A stretch of DNA of 64,000 bases, from NCBI GenBank assembly GCA_027483895.1, contig JAIXTP010000009.1:186001-250000 (forward strand). Direction: 5' to 3'. The stretch comes from Hyphomicrobiales bacterium (lineage in GTDB: Bacteria > Pseudomonadota > Alphaproteobacteria > Rhizobiales > Beijerinckiaceae). Made by a program: the position numbers and the translations under genes. The notes under the pieces are model-generated. The model ran no database searches, was not told the origin of the DNA, and worked only from the letters and a program-made list of their open reading frames with translations. This document shows positions 55,941-64,000 of this stretch, one piece after another; the first letter of the stretch is position 1; each line of letters begins with the position of its first letter.

Positions 55941-56708
55941 TCAACCCTTGGGAGGCTCGAAAGGCAGCGGCGCGGTCCCTTCGTCGGTGAGATCGAACGC
56001 TTCGATTTTGCCGAAAGTGTCGCGCAAGCCTTCCGACCACGAACGGGAGAGCATGCGGAAATACGGGTCGTCCTGCCCGATGCGCTTCTGCGGCCCGATC
56101 TTCATCGAATCCCGCTCGTAGATCGCCAGATCGATCGGCAGGCCGACGGAGAGGTTGGAGCGCAGCGTCGAGTCGAAGGAGAGCAGGATCAGCTTCGCAG
56201 CGTCCCCCATCGCCATTTCCGGCCGCGCCACGCGGTCGAGAATCGGCTTTCCGTATTTGTGCTCGCCGATCTGGAAATAGGGCGTGTCCTTCGTCGCCTC
56301 GATGAAATTGCCCTCGGCATAGATCTGGAACATGCGCGGCGCCTCGCCGTGGATCTGCCCGCCGAGGATGAAGGAGGCCGAGAACATCTCCAGCGCCGGC
56401 CCGTCGACCTTCCGCACCTCGCGCACGGCATCGCCCACGAGGCGGGCCGCGCGGAACATGGTCTCGACATTGAGCAGCGACGGCTTGCCGTCGTCCCGAT
56501 GCGCATCGATCTGTTCGTTGAGATTGGAGACGACCGCCTGCGTCACCGCGAGATTGCCCGCCGACAGCAGGATCAGGACGCGGTCGCCGTTGCGCTCCCA
56601 GACATGCATCTTCCGGAAGGTCGCGATGTTGTCGAGGCCCGCATTGGTCCGCGTGTCGGACGCGAAGACGAGCCCGCGGTCGAGCCGCAATCCTACGCAA
56701 TAGGTCAT
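55941..56708 (-). CDS. proteasome-type protease Anbu
   Basis: 255-aa Ntn-hydrolase related to proteasome beta subunits and HslV. The N-terminus MTYCVGLRLD places the nucleophile at Thr2 after Met removal; SDTRTNAGLDNIATFRKMHVW and SAGNLAVTQAVV follow the beta-subunit core. The C-terminal half is longer than HslV. Anbu assembles into spiral or ring oligomers in reports I recall, with weak or undetected proteolysis. It is the last gene of the four-gene operon with ATP-grasp, alpha-E and transglutaminase. Target unknown. Confidence 0.93.
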   Translation of the reverse strand: MTYCVGLRLDRGLVFASDTRTNAGLDNIATFRKMHVWERNGDRVLILLSAGNLAVTQAVVSNLNEQIDAHRDDGKPSLLNVETMFRAARLVGDAVREVRKVDGPALEMFSASFILGGQIHGEAPRMFQIYAEGNFIEATKDTPYFQIGEHKYGKPILDRVARPEMAMGDAAKLILLSFDSTLRSNLSVGLPIDLAIYERDSMKIGPQKRIGQDDPYFRMLSRSWSEGLRDTFGKIEAFDLTDEGTAPLPFEPPKG

Positions 56709-56735
56709 GGAGCCTCCCGGTCGATCGTTTCGCTT

Positions 56736-57539
56736 TTATTGTTGATTCTGCCTGACCACGACCTCGACGCCGAGCCGTTCGTCGCCCGCGCCGTGACGGA
56801 TGCCGCGGACCGGTGCCGCACCGGCCGCATCGAGGCCGACCGCGAGGCGGACATAGGCGTCCGTCGGGCATATGCCGTTGGCGGGGTCGAAGCCGATCCA
56901 GCCGAGATCCTCGGTGAACGCCTCGGCCCAGGCGTGGTGCGCGGCGCCCGGAACGTCGCTTTCGATCAGCAGGTATCCCGTCACGTAGCGCGCGGGGATG
57001 CCGAGGCTGCGTGCCGCCGCGATGAACACCTGCGCATGGTCCTGACACACGCCGCGCCGTTCCCTCAGCGCCTCGGCCGCCGTGGTATGCGCATGGGTGG
57101 CCCCCAGTTCGTAGGCGATCCGCCGATGAACGGCATCGAGCAGGCCGTGCAGCGTCGAGAGGCGATCGGCGTGCTGCGCGCTCAAAGCCAATTCGGCGAT
57201 GGCCGCGTCCGGCCGCGTCGCGCCGGTCTCCCGGAGGAACACCGCGGGCGGCGCGATCTCGCCCGTCGAGCCGACCACGCCGTTGGTGTCCTCGGTCCGC
57301 ACGACGCCCTTCGCGACGATGGAAACGGTTTCGACCGAGCCGGGCGGCGTCAGCAGATGCACCCGGTTGCCGAAGCCGTCGATATGGCTCGCCGCCGTCT
57401 CGATGCCCGGTGCTTCGACGGTCCAGGACAGGACGGTCTGCCCGCGTGACGAGGGAGGCGTCAGGCGCAGCGCCTGAACGGCATGAGCGAAGGGCAGGTC
57501 GTAGACATAGTCGGTGCGGTGCTCGACAGAGATTTCCAT
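56736..57539 (-). CDS. transglutaminase-family cysteine protein
   Basis: 267 aa. The N-terminal bacterial transglutaminase-associated beta domain (about 1-110) is followed by a transglutaminase-like core with triad C165 in GVCQDHA, H202 in HHAWAEAF and D218 in GFDPANG. Such proteins cleave or form isopeptide or peptide bonds; the alpha-proteobacterial type paired with ATP-grasp enzymes is thought to act on a peptide-like product. The gene lies 10 bases after the alpha-E gene and 27 before Anbu. Confidence 0.93.
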   Translation of the reverse strand: MEISVEHRTDYVYDLPFAHAVQALRLTPPSSRGQTVLSWTVEAPGIETAASHIDGFGNRVHLLTPPGSVETVSIVAKGVVRTEDTNGVVGSTGEIAPPAVFLRETGATRPDAAIAELALSAQHADRLSTLHGLLDAVHRRIAYELGATHAHTTAAEALRERRGVCQDHAQVFIAAARSLGIPARYVTGYLLIESDVPGAAHHAWAEAFTEDLGWIGFDPANGICPTDAYVRLAVGLDAAGAAPVRGIRHGAGDERLGVEVVVRQNQQ

Positions 57540-57549
57540 CGTCGGCGCC

Positions 57550-58494
57550 TCAGATGAAATTGTAATCGGCCGCGATCGCCGAGGAGACGGCGTTGTTCCG
57601 CGTCAGGAATTCCGTGAGGAACTCGTGAAGCCCGTCGCGGAAGATCGCGTCCATGTTCGCGGTCTTCAGCGTGTCGAGCAGCGCCCCGGCATGGGCTCCG
57701 GCCGACGCGCCCGCTCCGGTGGCCGCCGAAAGCCCCGCGGTCGCGCGGTTCACCCATTCGCAGCTGAAGCGCAGGCTGCGCGGCATTTCGGGGCTCAAGA
57801 TCAGAAAATCCGCCACGTTCCAAGGACGATAGCGGTCCTTATAGACGTGCCGATACGATCGGTGCGCCGACACCGAGCGCAGGATCGTCTCCCATTGCGA
57901 CGCGTCGAGATCCCCTCCCACCGTCTCGTTGGAGGGCAGCAGGACGTAATATTTGACGTCGAGGATGCGGGCCGTGTTGTCCGCGCGCTCGATGAAGGCG
58001 CCCGCTTGGCTGAAATGGTAGCCTTCGTCCCGGAGAAGCGTACCCAGCAGCGAGCCGCGGAAAAGGTTCGACCGCATCCGCACCCAATCGAGGAATTCGG
58101 GCAGTCGCCCCGAGGCGAGATCGGCCGGGCGGATCGCGGCGAATTCGATCCAGGTGGAATTCAGCGCCTCCCACATCTCGCGGGTCAGCGCGGTGCGCAC
58201 GGCCCGCCCGTTGTTCCTCGCCGTTTCGAGGCAGTTGCGGACGGAAGACGGATTGTCCCGATCGAACAGCAGCCAATACTGGGCCTTCTCGCCGTCGATC
58301 GCCGCATATTTTGCGAGGAAGCCGTCGAGGCAGCCCGCGGCGATCAGGGTCGATTTCCAGTCCTCGCGATGCCCTGACCCCACGTCCGGCGTCAGCGAGA
58401 TGCGGTAGCCCACTTCCGTGAGGCGGGCGATGTTCTCGGCGCGCTCGATATAGCGCGACATCCAGAAGAGGCTCGCGGCGGTCCGTCCCAGCAT
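57550..58494 (-). CDS. alpha-E domain protein
   Basis: 314-aa all-helical protein. MLGRTAASLFWMSRYIERAENIARLTEVGYR and FIERADNTARILDVKYYVLLP show the repeated IERA(D/E)N(T/I)AR motif characteristic of alpha-E proteins, which always accompany circularly permuted ATP-grasp enzymes. Mechanism unknown; it is proposed to cooperate with the ATP-grasp partner. The gene begins two bases after the ATP-grasp stop codon, so translation is coupled. The alternative longer frame runs through that gene. Confidence 0.93.
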   Translation of the reverse strand: MLGRTAASLFWMSRYIERAENIARLTEVGYRISLTPDVGSGHREDWKSTLIAAGCLDGFLAKYAAIDGEKAQYWLLFDRDNPSSVRNCLETARNNGRAVRTALTREMWEALNSTWIEFAAIRPADLASGRLPEFLDWVRMRSNLFRGSLLGTLLRDEGYHFSQAGAFIERADNTARILDVKYYVLLPSNETVGGDLDASQWETILRSVSAHRSYRHVYKDRYRPWNVADFLILSPEMPRSLRFSCEWVNRATAGLSAATGAGASAGAHAGALLDTLKTANMDAIFRDGLHEFLTEFLTRNNAVSSAIAADYNFI

Positions 58495-58496
58495 GG

Positions 58497-59915
58497 TCAG
58501 TCCTCCAGAACCCATGTGTCCTTGGTGCCGCCGCCCTGGCTGGAATTCACCACGAGCGATCCCTTCTTCAGCGCGACGCGGGTCAGCCCGCCGGGCGTGA
58601 TCCGCACCTTGTCGCCCATCAGCACGAAGGGGCGTAGATCCACATGGCGCGGCGCGAAGCCGGTATCCGTGACGGCGGGGCAGGTCGAAAGCGCGAGCGT
58701 CGGCTGGGCGATGTAGTTCGCCGGGTCGGCCTTCAGCCGGGCCGCGAAGGCCGCGATCTCGCGCTTCGTCGCGGCGGGACCGACCAGCATGCCGTAGCCG
58801 CCCGAGCCGTGGACTTCCTTCACGACCAGTTCGGGCAGATGCGCCAGCACATGCGCCAGCTCGTCCGGGATGCCGCAGCGCCATGTCGGGACATTGTTCA
58901 GGATCGGCTTCTCGCCGGTGTAGAACTCGATGATCTCGGGCACATAGGCATAGATCGCCTTGTCGTCGGCGATTCCGGTGCCGGGCGCATTGACGATGGT
59001 GACCCCGCCCGCGCGATAGAGATCGAACAGGCCCGGGACGCCGAGCATCGACGTGGGATCGAAGGCCAGAGGATCGAGATAGGCGTCGTCGACCCGCCGA
59101 TAGAGCACGTCCACCTGCGCCTTGCCGGTGATCGTGCGCATCCAGAGCGCCGCGTCCTCCACGTAGAGATCCGAACCCTGCACGAGTTCCACGCCCATCT
59201 GGTCGGCGAGGAAGGCGTGTTCGAAATAGGCGGAGTTGTAGATGCCGGGGGTCAGGATCGCGATGGTCGGATCGCCCTTGCAGGCAGGCGGCGCCACGCT
59301 CTCCAGCGTCTCGCGCAGGAGTTCCGGATAGCGCTCGACCGGGCGGACGCGGTGCTTCGCGAAGAGGTCGGGGAAGAGATGCATCATCGCTTCCCGGTTC
59401 TCGAGCATGTAGGACACGCCGGACGGCGTGCGCAGATTGTCTTCGAGAACGAAGAAGCCGTTCTCCCCCGTGCGCACGATGTCCGTGCCGATGATGTGCG
59501 AATACACCTTCCGCGGCGGATCGAAGCCGATCATTTCCGGCAGGAAGGCCGCGTTCCGGTTGATCATCTCCGCGGGAATGCGGCCCGCGCGCACGATCTC
59601 CTGCCGATGGTAGATGTCGTAGAGAAAGGCGTTCAGCGCGCGCACCCGCTGCTCGATGCCCCGCTCCAGAAAACGCCATTCGCCCGCTGAAATGACCCGT
59701 GGGATGAGATCGAAGGGGATCAGCCGCTCATTGGCCTCCTCCTTGCCGTAGACGGCGAAGGTGATGCCGAGCCTGCGGAAGATGGTGTCCGCTTCCTCCC
59801 GCTTCTTCCGGATCATGCCGCGGGGGCGTTCTTCGAGCCATCGCGCCACTTCCCGATAGGCCGGTCGACTGGTGCCGTCCGCAAGCAGCATCTCGTCGAA
59901 GAATGTCGGCTTCAT
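58497..59915 (-). CDS. circularly permuted type 2 ATP-grasp protein
   Basis: 472 aa. Visible landmarks are AVYGKEEANERLIPFDLIPRVI, ILEDNLRTPSGVSYMLENR-like (FVLEDNLRTPSGVSYM), and the ATP-binding lobe KEVHGSGGYGMLVGP, followed by RITPGGLTRVALKKGSLVVNSSQGGGTKDTW. The permuted order of ATP-grasp motifs fits the family. It is expected to ligate a carboxylate to an amine, forming an amide bond; substrate unknown. First gene of the operon; its promoter must lie in the 186-base divergent gap with the DCC protein. Confidence 0.92.
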   Translation of the reverse strand: MKPTFFDEMLLADGTSRPAYREVARWLEERPRGMIRKKREEADTIFRRLGITFAVYGKEEANERLIPFDLIPRVISAGEWRFLERGIEQRVRALNAFLYDIYHRQEIVRAGRIPAEMINRNAAFLPEMIGFDPPRKVYSHIIGTDIVRTGENGFFVLEDNLRTPSGVSYMLENREAMMHLFPDLFAKHRVRPVERYPELLRETLESVAPPACKGDPTIAILTPGIYNSAYFEHAFLADQMGVELVQGSDLYVEDAALWMRTITGKAQVDVLYRRVDDAYLDPLAFDPTSMLGVPGLFDLYRAGGVTIVNAPGTGIADDKAIYAYVPEIIEFYTGEKPILNNVPTWRCGIPDELAHVLAHLPELVVKEVHGSGGYGMLVGPAATKREIAAFAARLKADPANYIAQPTLALSTCPAVTDTGFAPRHVDLRPFVLMGDKVRITPGGLTRVALKKGSLVVNSSQGGGTKDTWVLED

Positions 59916-60101
59916 CGCCGCTCCGGTCGGTCTCTCGTTCACGCCTGAGGTCCCCTGACGCGTTTCGTAACCGGTTACGCAAGAAGCGAGCCATGGGCGT
60001 GGTCCGAAGGTCGGGCGAGGGCGTATTGAAATCGGATGGAAACGGCGGCGATCGTCTGCCGTCGTTTCGTTCACGCTGCACAAAAAATGATCGGAACGCG
60101 G

Positions 60102-60467
60102 ATGAGCGAACCCGCTCGCGAACTGACGGTCTATTACGACGGCGCTTGCCCGCTCTGCCGGCGGGAGATCGCGCTTTATCAGGGCTGCCGCGGCGCGGAC
60201 GCGATCGATTTCGTGGACGTCTCGCAGCCGGGAGTCGTGCCCGGGGCCGATCTCGACCGGGATGCCGCGCTGGCGCGCTTCCACGTCCGCGACGCGGACG
60301 GGCGCCTGCATTCGGGCGCCGCGGGGTTCGCCGCTCTGTGGACCCGCCTTCCGGCTTGGCGCCCGGCGGCGCTCGTCGCGCGCTTGCCGCTCGTTCTTCC
60401 GGTCATGGAAGCGGCCTATCGCGGTTTCCTGAAGCTGCGGCCCTTCATCGCCTCCCGCCTCCGCTGA
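60102..60467 (+). CDS. DCC-family thiol-disulfide oxidoreductase (DUF393)
   Basis: 121 aa. The hallmark YYDGACPLCRREI places D13, C16 and C19 in the DxxCxxC motif of this thioredoxin-related family; HVRDADGRLHSGAAGFAALWTRLP follows. No signal peptide. Members are predicted thiol oxidoreductases of unknown partner. The start at 60102 (MSEPAREL) removes a non-conserved basic extension. It is the first plus-strand gene after the divergent Anbu operon. Confidence 0.9.
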   Translation: MSEPARELTVYYDGACPLCRREIALYQGCRGADAIDFVDVSQPGVVPGADLDRDAALARFHVRDADGRLHSGAAGFAALWTRLPAWRPAALVARLPLVLPVMEAAYRGFLKLRPFIASRLR

Positions 60468-60522
60468 CGGAACCGGCCCTCGGACGGCGCGTTGGCGCTC
60501 GAACCCGACCGAGGAGAGCCCG

Positions 60523-61041
60523 ATGGCGATGAACGATGCGGCCCGCGAGGCCTATGTTGACGGCTTGCGCAATGCGCATGCGCTCGAGAAGCAGGCGATC
60601 GAGATCATCGAACGCCAGGTCGAGCGGATGGACCGTTATCCCGAACTGATGCAGCGGCTCCGGCAGCATTTGGCGGAGACGCGGGCGCAGGAGGAGCGGC
60701 TGGACCGTCTTTTGGAGCTGGCGGGCGAGAGCCGCTCGATGCTGAAGGACGTCGCGATGTCCTTCATGGGCAATATGGCGGCCATGGCCCATGCGCCCGC
60801 CGACGACGAGGTGCTCAAGAACACCTTCGCCGATATGGGCTTCGAGGCCTACGAGATCGCCGCCTATACCTCGCTGATCGCTCTGGCCGAGCAGGCGGGG
60901 CATGCGGAGGCCGTGACCGAGCTCCGGCGGAGCCTCGAAGAGGAACGCGCGATGTACGAATGGCTCGAACGCAATGTCGAGACCATCACCCGCGCCTATG
61001 TCTCGCGCGAGGCCGATCCTTCCTCCGCCGCCGCACGTTGA
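60523..61041 (+). CDS. ferritin-like protein (YciE/DUF892 type)
   Basis: 172 aa, all-helical. EAYVDGLRNAHALEKQAIEIIERQVERM, HLAETRAQEERLDRLLEL, GFEAYEIAAYTSLIALAEQAGH and SLEEERAMYEWLERN repeat the Glu-rich four-helix pattern with potential di-metal ligands (E17, E53, E56 and further Glu). DUF892 proteins are linked to stress responses and may store or handle metal. A GAGGAGA ribosome site precedes the ATG. Confidence 0.9.
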   Translation: MAMNDAAREAYVDGLRNAHALEKQAIEIIERQVERMDRYPELMQRLRQHLAETRAQEERLDRLLELAGESRSMLKDVAMSFMGNMAAMAHAPADDEVLKNTFADMGFEAYEIAAYTSLIALAEQAGHAEAVTELRRSLEEERAMYEWLERNVETITRAYVSREADPSSAAAR

Positions 61042-61129
61042 CGGGCCCGTCGCGTGCGTCCGGGGCTTCCCAGCCCCGGACGATCCGCTAAAGTCCGGTC
61101 GAGACCACGCCTCGAAAGGACTTCGCCTC

Positions 61130-61462
61130 ATGAGCATGCCGCAGATCGAGGATCTGACGATCGACGACGTGAAGGCGGGTCTCGCCGACGGTTCGATCGC
61201 GCTGGTCGACGTCCGCGAACCCCACGAATTCGAAGCGGGGCACATCCCCGGCGCGGTGCTGCTGCCGCTGTCCGTCTTCGATCCCGCGCTGCTGCCTTCC
61301 GACGGCCGGCGCATCGTGCTGTCCTGCCGTTCCGGCAAACGCTCCCTCGATGCCGCCTTTTTCTCGCAGGCCGCGGGCATCGCCGTCGACGCGCATTATG
61401 CGGGCGGCATGCTGGACTGGGTCGCGCACGGCGAACCGGTGGAAACCGGCTTGGCGGATTGA
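61130..61462 (+). CDS. rhodanese-like sulfurtransferase
   Basis: 110-aa single rhodanese domain. LVDVREPHEFEAGHIPGAVLLPLS is the family entry motif, and the persulfide cysteine is C66 in SCRSGKRS. The C-terminus GGMLDWVAHGEPV is typical. It could supply sulfur, for example to metal-cofactor enzymes, and it lies directly upstream of a molybdenum hydroxylase gene; a functional link is inferred from position only. Confidence 0.93.
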   Translation: MSMPQIEDLTIDDVKAGLADGSIALVDVREPHEFEAGHIPGAVLLPLSVFDPALLPSDGRRIVLSCRSGKRSLDAAFFSQAAGIAVDAHYAGGMLDWVAHGEPVETGLAD

Positions 61463-61540
61463 CGCCGGCGCCCGTCGCCTCTCAACTCAAGATCCGAGAC
61501 GCCGCGGCAGAACCGGCGTCGATCTCCCGGGGGAATTCGA

Positions 61541-63856
61541 ATGTCCGTGAAGAAGTTCGGTGTCGGTCAGCCGCTCCGCCGCGTCGAGGATCACCGCCTG
61601 CTCACCGGCGGCGGTCGATATACGGACGATTACACGCCCGAGAAATCCCTCTACGCGGTGGTGCTGCGCAGCCCGCACGCACATGCCCGCTTCACGATCC
61701 GCGACGTCGAGGCGGCGCGGGCGATGAAGGGCGTGCGGCTCGTCCTCACGGCGGCCGACATCACGCATCTCGGCCCGGTGCCCTGCCTCGCCCCGATGGC
61801 GAATGCCGACGGCAGCCGCAACCACGTCGCCCATATCCCGGTGCTCTGCGAAGGCGTGGTCAAGCATGTGGGCGACGCCGTCGCCTTCGTCGTCGCCGAC
61901 AGCGTCGAGCGCGCGAAGGACGGGGCGGAGGCGATCGTCGTCGATTACGAGACCCTCCCGCAGGTCTCCGACATGCGCGCGGCTCTGCGAAAGGGCGCTC
62001 CGGCGGTTTGGCCGCAGCAGACCGACAATGTGGTCTTCGACGCCGAAATGGGCGACCGCGCGGCGGTGGACGCGGTGTTCGCCAAGGCGGCGCGCGTGAC
62101 CTCGATCGAGATCGAGAACAATCGTCTCATCACGAACTACATGGAGACCCGCGGCGCCGTCGGCGAATACGACGCGAAGGCGGGTTTCACGCTCACCACG
62201 TCGAGCCAGGGCGTCCACGGCATCCGCGACACGCTCGCGGGCAAGATCCTCAAGATCAAGCCGGAAAAGATCCGCGTCCTGACCGGAGACGTCGGTGGAG
62301 GTTTCGGCACCAAGACGTTCTGTTACCGCGAATATCCGCTCGTGCTGGAAGCCGCGAAGCGGCTCCGGCGGCCGGTGAAGTGGACGGCCGACCGCACCGA
62401 TCATTTCGTCGCCGACGCGCATGGCCGCGACAACCTCGCCAAGGCCGAAGTGGCCATGGACGCGCAGGGGCGATTCCTCGCCATGCGCTTCGACGTGATC
62501 GGCAATCTCGGCGCCTATCTCTCGCAATACGGGCCCTACATCCCCTATCTCGGCACCACGATGCTGACGGGCGTCTACAAGACCCCGGTGATCCATGTCC
62601 GCGTTCGCGGGGTCTACACCAACACGGTGCCGGTCGACGCCTATCGCGGCGCGGGGAGGCCCGAGGCGGCCTATCTGCTGGAGCGTCTGGTCGATGCGGC
62701 CGCGCGCGAAACGGGCATCAAGCCCGAGACCCTGCGCCGCCGGAACTTCATCCCGCCCAAGGCGATGCCCTACAAGACGCCCGTCGGCGACCGGACCTAC
62801 GACACGGGCGATTTCGACACGCATATGACGCGTGCGCTCGAAGCCGCGGAATGGGACGGCATCAAGGACCGCGTGCGCGCCTCCCGCAAGGCGGGCAAGC
62901 TCCGCGGCATCGGGCTCGCGACCTATATCGAATGCACGGCCTGGGGCTCCGGCGAGGACGTCGAGATCCGGCTGGAAACGGACGGCACCGTCACGATCTT
63001 CTCGGGCACCCAGTCGAACGGTCAGGGCCACGCCACGGCCTATGCCCAGTTCGCGGCGCAGCATCTCGATCTCGATCCCGCCAAGATCCGCGTCGTGCAG
63101 GGCGATACCGCGCTCGTCGCGACCGGCAACGGCACCGGCGGTTCGCGTTCGATCCCGGTCGGCGGCGTCTCCGTTCATCTCGCCGCGCAGAACCTCGCCG
63201 AGAAGCTCAAGCGTCTTGCGTCCGACGCGCTGGAAGCCTCGGTCGAAGACCTCGAAATCGCGGACGGTGCCGTGCGCGTCGTCGGCACCGACAAGCGGAT
63301 CGGTTTCACCGATCTCGCCAAACTCCCCGCGGCGACAGAGGCGATGCGCACCGGGGAGGGCGATTTCGTGCCCCCGGACGCGACCTATCCGAACGGGACG
63401 CATGTCGCGGAAGTCGAGATCGACCCCGAAACCGGCGTCACCCGCATCGTGAACTACACGATCTGCGACGATTTCGGCGTGGCCGTGAACCCGCTTCTCT
63501 TGGCGGGGCAGGTCCATGGCGGCGTGGTGCAGGGCATCGGGCAGGCGCTGCTCGAACGCACCGTCTACGGTGAGGACGGCCAGCTCGTGACTGCGAGCTT
63601 CATGGACTACTGCCTGCCGCGCGCCGACGACGTGCCGTTCTTCTCCTTCGAGACGCGCAACGTCCCCTCGACCACCAATCCGCTCGGCATCAAGGGCGCG
63701 GGCGAGGCGGGGTCGATCGGGTCATGCCCGGCGGTGATCAACGCCGTGGTCGACGCGCTCGATCGGGCCTACGGCATCCGGAACATCGACATGCCGGCGA
63801 CGCCCCAACGCATCCATGCCGCGATCCGCGCGGCCACCCTCGCGGCCGCCGAATGA
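61541..63856 (+). CDS. orphan xanthine dehydrogenase-family molybdopterin-binding subunit (second)
   Basis: 771-aa CoxL-type large subunit. It has VGGGFGTK, the active-site loop A367-Y-R-G-A-G-R373, GTQSNGQGHATAYAQ, and catalytic E722 in GAGEAG. The structural core is complete. No small or medium subunit gene is adjacent; a rhodanese precedes and a secreted cytochrome c'-type gene follows, 35 bases after the stop. The enzyme might use a cytochrome as electron acceptor, but this is speculation. The window ends before further downstream genes can be seen. Confidence 0.9.
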   Translation: MSVKKFGVGQPLRRVEDHRLLTGGGRYTDDYTPEKSLYAVVLRSPHAHARFTIRDVEAARAMKGVRLVLTAADITHLGPVPCLAPMANADGSRNHVAHIPVLCEGVVKHVGDAVAFVVADSVERAKDGAEAIVVDYETLPQVSDMRAALRKGAPAVWPQQTDNVVFDAEMGDRAAVDAVFAKAARVTSIEIENNRLITNYMETRGAVGEYDAKAGFTLTTSSQGVHGIRDTLAGKILKIKPEKIRVLTGDVGGGFGTKTFCYREYPLVLEAAKRLRRPVKWTADRTDHFVADAHGRDNLAKAEVAMDAQGRFLAMRFDVIGNLGAYLSQYGPYIPYLGTTMLTGVYKTPVIHVRVRGVYTNTVPVDAYRGAGRPEAAYLLERLVDAAARETGIKPETLRRRNFIPPKAMPYKTPVGDRTYDTGDFDTHMTRALEAAEWDGIKDRVRASRKAGKLRGIGLATYIECTAWGSGEDVEIRLETDGTVTIFSGTQSNGQGHATAYAQFAAQHLDLDPAKIRVVQGDTALVATGNGTGGSRSIPVGGVSVHLAAQNLAEKLKRLASDALEASVEDLEIADGAVRVVGTDKRIGFTDLAKLPAATEAMRTGEGDFVPPDATYPNGTHVAEVEIDPETGVTRIVNYTICDDFGVAVNPLLLAGQVHGGVVQGIGQALLERTVYGEDGQLVTASFMDYCLPRADDVPFFSFETRNVPSTTNPLGIKGAGEAGSIGSCPAVINAVVDALDRAYGIRNIDMPATPQRIHAAIRAATLAAAE

Positions 63857-63891
63857 CTCGGCCGGCCTTTCATCAGAACAACGGAAATCCC

Positions 63892-64000
63892 ATGCGCATC
63901 GCAGTCGCCGCCCTCGTTCTTGCCTCGCTTTCCGGCCCGGCCCTCGCGCAGGGCGACGTGATCGCGCAGCGCAAGGACATCATGAAGGGCGTCGGCGGGG
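63892..64000 (+). CDS. cytochrome c'-type protein, N-terminal fragment
   Basis: First 36 codons only. A signal peptide (MRIAVAALVLASLSGPALA-Q) is followed by GDVIAQRKDIMKGVGG, which resembles the opening helix of cytochrome c556/c' family proteins (an R-x-x-x-M-K pattern with the heme-ligand methionine). The CxxCH heme site would be near the C-terminus, beyond the window. It probably shares a transcript with the preceding Mo-hydroxylase gene. Confidence 0.6.
   Translation, partial: MRIAVAALVLASLSGPALAQGDVIAQRKDIMKGVGG

Noticed and set aside
53294..59915. A defence island formed by the HerA-like ATPase and the Anbu operon
   Set aside because: They are separated by an AEC transporter on the opposite strand, and no nuclease, restriction or toxin gene is present. 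The grouping is not supported.

Overview
The window is about 64 kb of GC-rich, densely packed alphaproteobacterial chromosome. The gene families point to Hyphomicrobiales (Rhizobiales): a liv operon carrying a small DUF6867-like gene, an SdhE-Mfd pair, an IalB-family secreted protein, HspQ, and several CO-dehydrogenase-like molybdenum hydroxylases. I see no rRNA or tRNA gene, CRISPR array, insertion sequence or prophage. No stretch over about 300 bases lacks a gene. Genus cannot be fixed from sequence reading alone.

Layout. 1-9 kb: the end of thiC, a lone TRAP-type binding protein, convergent thiM-thiE, purB, rpe, a BASS-family transporter, an FAD amino-acid oxidoreductase, a P1-family peptidase and ccdA. 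9-14.6 kb: a livHMGF-DUF6867-livK branched-chain amino-acid-type ABC transporter on the minus strand. 14.8-25.4 kb: a GntR regulator facing a long plus-strand cluster for a CO-dehydrogenase-like molybdenum enzyme (coxG, coxS-coxL-coxM, coxD, an NTF2-like protein, coxE, two XdhC-type proteins, a molybdopterin-binding protein and a MocA-type cytidylyltransferase). The S-L-M order and an AYRGAGR active-site loop (not AYxCSFR) mark it as a form II/BMS-type enzyme whose substrate may not be CO.

25.4-35.4 kb: sdhE, mfd, a DsbA/FrnE oxidoreductase, a YejA-like peptide-binding protein, ialB, hspQ, a malyl-CoA lyase-like protein and a lipid A acyltransferase. 35.5-45.2 kb: an RTX-repeat protein, an AEC transporter, a UbiH-type hydroxylase, a DUF2182 membrane protein, an L,D-transpeptidase and a potABC-type transporter with no binding protein. 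45.3-55.9 kb: a 3-oxoacid CoA-transferase pair, fbpA-fbpB iron transport without an ATPase, a lone xanthine-dehydrogenase-family large subunit, wrbA, a HerA-like ATPase and a second AEC transporter.

55.9-59.9 kb: a tight four-gene minus-strand operon of circularly permuted ATP-grasp, alpha-E protein, transglutaminase and the proteasome-like Anbu protease. This is a known but functionally unresolved gene set. 60-64 kb: DCC thiol oxidoreductase, ferritin-like protein, rhodanese, another lone Mo-hydroxylase large subunit and the start of a cytochrome c'-type gene.

The most striking feature is molybdenum-hydroxylase investment: three complete large subunits of the same superfamily, but only one small and one medium subunit and one maturation set. 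The Anbu operon is the second system worth attention. Most functional calls rest on family motifs read by eye; no database search was possible.
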